Below, piece after piece: positions 61,032 to 64,000 of a stretch of DNA of 64,000 nucleotides. How positions within the stretch are numbered: position 1 is the first letter of the stretch; each line of letters begins with the position of its first letter. The notes below the pieces were generated by a model. It saw only the letters and a program-made list of their open reading frames with translations, made no database searches and was not told where the DNA came from. Source of the stretch: Azospirillum halopraeferens DSM 3675 (GTDB lineage: Bacteria; Pseudomonadota; Alphaproteobacteria; Azospirillales; Azospirillaceae). The stretch is taken from the NCBI RefSeq assembly GCF_000429625.1, contig NZ_AUCF01000012.1:62001-126000 (forward strand), written 5' to 3'. The position numbers and the translations under genes are program-made.

Positions 61032-63212
61032 CTAAGTCGGCGCTGTTGTCATTGCCCGGGCGATCCAGGCCCGTTCCGCCCAGCCGAAGGAGCCGCCCAG
61101 CAACGACAGCGGCACCGACGCCCATTCCGTGCGCGTCCGCGCGGCCGCCGTGCCGGCCGCGGCACGGGCCGCCGGCAGAAGATTCCGGCAGCGTCCGGCC
61201 TCGCGCGGATCCTGCGCAAATCGTTCCACCAGGTCCACGTGCTCTGCCGCCAGCACGCCGAGGACATCCGGCGACGCGGGCCCGTGATCCTCCGAATGCC
61301 GCCGGGCAGCGATCCATGGCACCCGGATCACGGTGCCTTCGCCACTGATGCGCAGCCACAGGTCGAAATCGGCAAGGAAGCGGAATGCGGGATCATGGCC
61401 TCCGACCAGCGTCATTGCACTGCCGCGCGCGATGGCTCCCGGCCCGGGCAGACACCGGTGTTCCGTCAGCATTCGTGCACGACAGAACGCTTCATCCGGG
61501 GAGCGGCCGACCGGTGCGCCCACCTCGTCGATCAACGCCCAGTCGGGGTAGACACCCACCGCGTCGGGCGCGGCCTCCAGCGCAGCGACGGCAGCGGCGA
61601 GCCAGTCTGCGGCAAGCCGGTCGCCGGCGGCGACGACACCGACGCACTCACCCCCGGCCAGCCCAAGTGCATGATTGATGCACCCGCCCGCATCGGGTGC
61701 GCACAGGATCCTGGCCCCGGGGAACAGACTGCCGGTGATGTCCCGGAGCAGGCGATACCGCTCCGTCCCGGCATCGACCACCAGCACCTCGACAGCCGGA
61801 AGCGTCTGCCGGGCAAGATTGGCAAGCAGAGGCGCCAGACGATTCGGGTCGGCGGGCGCACGCACGATCAACGACACGCGCGCCGGCCGGGTGCGCGGTC
61901 CTGAGGAATGGAATGCGGACAAACCGGGATTGCGCAGCGATGCCTCCCGGCCCAGCGCGAGCGCCAACGCGACGTCCGCGTCCCGCCCATCGGTCGACGA
62001 CGCGGGTTCAGAGGTGTAGATGGGATCCATGAACATCGACCGGGGCTTCGGCAGCGGTCGCTCGCGCAGAGCGCGTCGCAGCGACACCGCGGGTGCCGGA
62101 TAGGTTTCCAGCAGCGTGCGCAGCTTCACGACCGCGTCGTCCGGATCGTCGGGATCCATCAGCGGCGGCTGCAGGTGGGGGTGGTGGAGGCGGAGGAATT
62201 CGCTCGCCCCCGTCCGGGAGGACAGCAGAAGCGGACAACCGTTCATCACCGCTTCCAGCGCCACGTAGTTGAAAGCGTCCGTGCGGGACGGAACGACGAG
62301 AACAACCCGCCCGGCGTAGACGCGCCGGCGGATCTCCTCGTCCGACGGCGTCCCGGCATAAACGGCGTCCAGGCCGCGTGCCGCCGCCAAATCCGCCAAA
62401 TGGTCCGACCATCGGGCGGTCGGCGACCAGTCGTTGTCCGGACCGGCGTAGAAACAGCCGCCGAACAGGTGCCTCGGCAGCCGCGCGGCGAGTTCCAGGA
62501 ACAGATCCGGGCCCTTGGCCCCGTCCAGGCGCCCAACGTACCAGAGGTCGGGCGGCCCCTCGCCGGGCGGCCGGGCGTCGACAGGAGGGAACGACTCGAT
62601 GGTATCGTGCATGTCGAGCAGGGCGATCGGCAGGTCCGATCCGAATGCATCGGCCCGTTCGGTGCCGGAGATGGTGTAGCGTTGGTCGGCGGCAGCGATG
62701 CTGCGCGATTCAAGGGCCGAAACCAGCGGTATCGTATGTTCGATGCTCGCCCATTCCTGCGGCGTGCTCCTGTACGCCGTACGCATGGAATTGCTGGCCC
62801 AACCCACCATACCCAGGACAACCCGGTCGATGACGACACCGAACGCCGCCGCCACCGGGCGCAGCAGATGGGCGACCGGGCGGAACGACGGGACGTCCGC
62901 AGCCTCGAACACCATGCCCTGCAATGGCGCCAGCATGCGCGCCACGTCACCGAGGTGCGCGTCCGCCACCCAGTCCATGCCCGGATCGGCCGCTGACAGG
63001 AAGGACACGTCCATCGTCCGGTCATGCGCATACGGGTGTGCGTTGGCGGGCAGCAGCCGGCGCACCTCCGGTTTCAGGTCGCCGCCGTTGGACGGGTAGA
63101 AAAAGTCGATTTCGGGATTTCGCTCGACGATGCGCCGGTACAGGACCTGTCCACCTCCGAGCGTCGTATGGAAATCATAATCGCAGATCAGAACCTTGCG
63201 ACGTCGCACCAC
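61032..63212 (-). CDS. Fused glycosyltransferase: GT4 N-terminal and GT2 C-terminal domains
   Basis: The 726-residue protein has a GT4 domain at 1-390: VLICDYDFHTTLGGGQVLYRR, then LWYVGRLDGAKGPDLFLELA near 225-245, and the C-lobe segment VVLVVPSRTDAFNYVALEAVMNGCP near 300-330. A GT2 domain at about 440-650 starts PARVSLIVRAPADPNRLAPLLANL and has PDAVGVYPDWALIDEVGAPVGR and FLADFDLWLRIS. The order GT4-GT2 is the reverse of the two-domain enzymes elsewhere in the window. The start is a GTG at 63212 with GGAG 4 bases upstream. It heads the leftward run ending at 56544. Two glycosidic bonds could be made by a single chain. Confidence 0.83.
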   Translation of the reverse strand: MVRRRKVLICDYDFHTTLGGGQVLYRRIVERNPEIDFFYPSNGGDLKPEVRRLLPANAHPYAHDRTMDVSFLSAADPGMDWVADAHLGDVARMLAPLQGMVFEAADVPSFRPVAHLLRPVAAAFGVVIDRVVLGMVGWASNSMRTAYRSTPQEWASIEHTIPLVSALESRSIAAADQRYTISGTERADAFGSDLPIALLDMHDTIESFPPVDARPPGEGPPDLWYVGRLDGAKGPDLFLELAARLPRHLFGGCFYAGPDNDWSPTARWSDHLADLAAARGLDAVYAGTPSDEEIRRRVYAGRVVLVVPSRTDAFNYVALEAVMNGCPLLLSSRTGASEFLRLHHPHLQPPLMDPDDPDDAVVKLRTLLETYPAPAVSLRRALRERPLPKPRSMFMDPIYTSEPASSTDGRDADVALALALGREASLRNPGLSAFHSSGPRTRPARVSLIVRAPADPNRLAPLLANLARQTLPAVEVLVVDAGTERYRLLRDITGSLFPGARILCAPDAGGCINHALGLAGGECVGVVAAGDRLAADWLAAAVAALEAAPDAVGVYPDWALIDEVGAPVGRSPDEAFCRARMLTEHRCLPGPGAIARGSAMTLVGGHDPAFRFLADFDLWLRISGEGTVIRVPWIAARRHSEDHGPASPDVLGVLAAEHVDLVERFAQDPREAGRCRNLLPAARAAAGTAAARTRTEWASVPLSLLGGSFGWAERAWIARAMTTAPT

Positions 63213-63538
63213 CCGTCTCCACTCGTAGCAATCCGGATCCGACAGGAGCGACTCGCGGCGTCACGAAGCAATCCTGTCGCTATTCTGCCACACCGGATGT
63301 TCTGCTCAGTGCGGCGGGCGGCAAGCATACGCTTTACTCCGGCGGACCAGAAGCGGGCGCGTCCACCCCATCCCCGTGAAGCCGTTTTCCGACGTACGGC
63401 TGTCGTACGGATGGACAGCCCGGAATCTGCTGCAACCTCAAATTTCCCGCTGGATTCTGGTGCAAAAGGCAATATAGTTGGTGGGCACGCAGATTACCTG
63501 CGTCCTCAGATGACGCTGCTTAACGGAAGAATGGCGAT
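63213..63538. other. Divergent intergenic region before the RTX-like gene
   Basis: This 326-base region separates the leftward GT4-GT2 gene from the rightward RTX-like gene. No gene is supported. The stretch around 63420-63480 is richer in A/T and may contain promoter elements for the RTX gene. I found no convincing -35/-10 or sigma-54 match and no TTAA-N7-TTAA box. Confidence 0.45.
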
Positions 63539-64000
63539 ATGGCAGTCGACGTTACGCTCTCGGGAGGCACGGTCTCCAATCCTTCGACCATCGGTGTGTC
63601 TTCGACTGTCATCGGCTCAGTGCTTTCGGACCCGAATCTGGTGAATCCGGGCAGCATTAGTAACGTTTTTACTGCCGTTGGGCAGGGAAGCGTGGTGGCC
63701 TCCGCGGTCGACAATTCGGCGTTCATCGTGGTCGACCCGCAACTCGCGGTCACCGTCGTTGGCGGGAGCGCCCAGAATCAGTTGATCGCCGGCAACGACG
63801 TATCCGGAACGACCATCAACACCACGATCGGCACGGGCACGGTCGTCGCGGGCAACGCCGGCACGGTAATCGGCCTGCTCGGCGAGCAGGGTGTGGGCGG
63901 CAGCTACACGGTGCTCGGCGGACCGCAGGCTGATACGATTGTGGCGGCATCCGGCAGCAACACCATCACCGGCGGGGCCGGTGCAAACCTGATCGGCCTG
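63539..64000 (+). CDS. N-terminal part of a putative RTX-type secreted protein (runs off the window)
   Basis: An open frame begins at ATG 63539, with GGAAGA about 10 bases upstream, and is still open at base 64,000 after 154 codons. The visible part begins MAVDVTLSGGTVSNPST. It is rich in Gly, Val, Thr, Ser and Asn with almost no charged residues except Asp, and holds loosely repeating strands. Near the end it has GGPQADTIVAASGSN and NTITGGAGANLIGL, the GG-x-G-x-D type of pattern that begins RTX (hemolysin-type calcium-binding) repeats. There is no signal peptide, as expected for a type I substrate. Together with the type I ABC, HlyD and Sel1 genes 7-10 kb away this is a plausible substrate. 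The real size is unknown. Confidence 0.7.
   Translation, partial: MAVDVTLSGGTVSNPSTIGVSSTVIGSVLSDPNLVNPGSISNVFTAVGQGSVVASAVDNSAFIVVDPQLAVTVVGGSAQNQLIAGNDVSGTTINTTIGTGTVVAGNAGTVIGLLGEQGVGGSYTVLGGPQADTIVAASGSNTITGGAGANLIGL

Noticed and set aside
63213-63538. Sigma-54 promoter for the RTX-like gene
   Set aside because: The TGGATTCTGGTGCA stretch near the gene has GG and GC spaced 8 instead of 10 bases, so it does not fit the consensus.

Overview
The window is high-GC DNA with tightly packed, overlapping genes. It combines a large flagellar cluster with a surface-polysaccharide and secretion region. FlbT, FlaF, a DUF1217 protein, a PflI-like protein and a MotE-like protein beside the flagellar core genes point to an alphaproteobacterium. 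Gene order and composition suggest the Rhodospirillales/Azospirillaceae side of the class; that placement is inference, because no rRNA or other phylogenetic marker is present.

Bases 1-25,900 carry the flagellar cluster. It contains the export gate and ATPase (flhA partial, fliQ, fliP, fliI, fliH-like), rod and basal-body genes (flgB, flgC, fliE, fliF), the switch (fliG, fliM, fliN), fliL, fliK, flgD, one flagellin with flaF, flbT and a FlaG-like gene, and a peptidoglycan lytic transglycosylase. Several genes of unknown function are interleaved. Regulators lie in the middle: an OmpR/CtrA/FtcR-type response regulator that has lost its phosphorylatable Asp, and a two-gene operon of a CheY-like protein and a soluble hybrid histidine kinase. 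Nearly every flagellar transcription unit has a TTAA-N7-TTAA-like (CtrA-type) box upstream.

Bases 25,900-45,300 are a mosaic glycosyltransferase region. It includes a small conserved protein, a three-repeat ChW-like protein, a decayed glycosyltransferase, two giant paralogues that fuse a degenerate sulfotransferase-like domain to a GT4 enzyme, further GT2/GT4 enzymes, an RgpF-like protein, a methyltransferase, a sugar-nucleotide epimerase and a split ABC-2 polysaccharide exporter (Wzm- and Wzt-like). This fits synthesis and export of a surface polysaccharide by the ABC-transporter-dependent route. Glycosylation of flagellin is a possible additional role because of the position.

Bases 45,500-64,000 begin with three genes that look like the UDP-N-acetyl-L-rhamnosamine/L-quinovosamine pathway. 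A large two-domain glycosyltransferase follows, then a type I secretion ABC protein, an HlyD adaptor and a Sel1-repeat protein. A leftward block of four glycosyltransferase genes comes next, and the window ends inside a rightward gene that starts like an RTX-type secreted protein, a plausible type I substrate. A roughly 45-residue repeat occurs in three of the giant glycosyltransferases and may link them to the RTX secretion theme.

All calls come from reading the sequence. No database search was run, so family names given as 'like' are recognition from memory.
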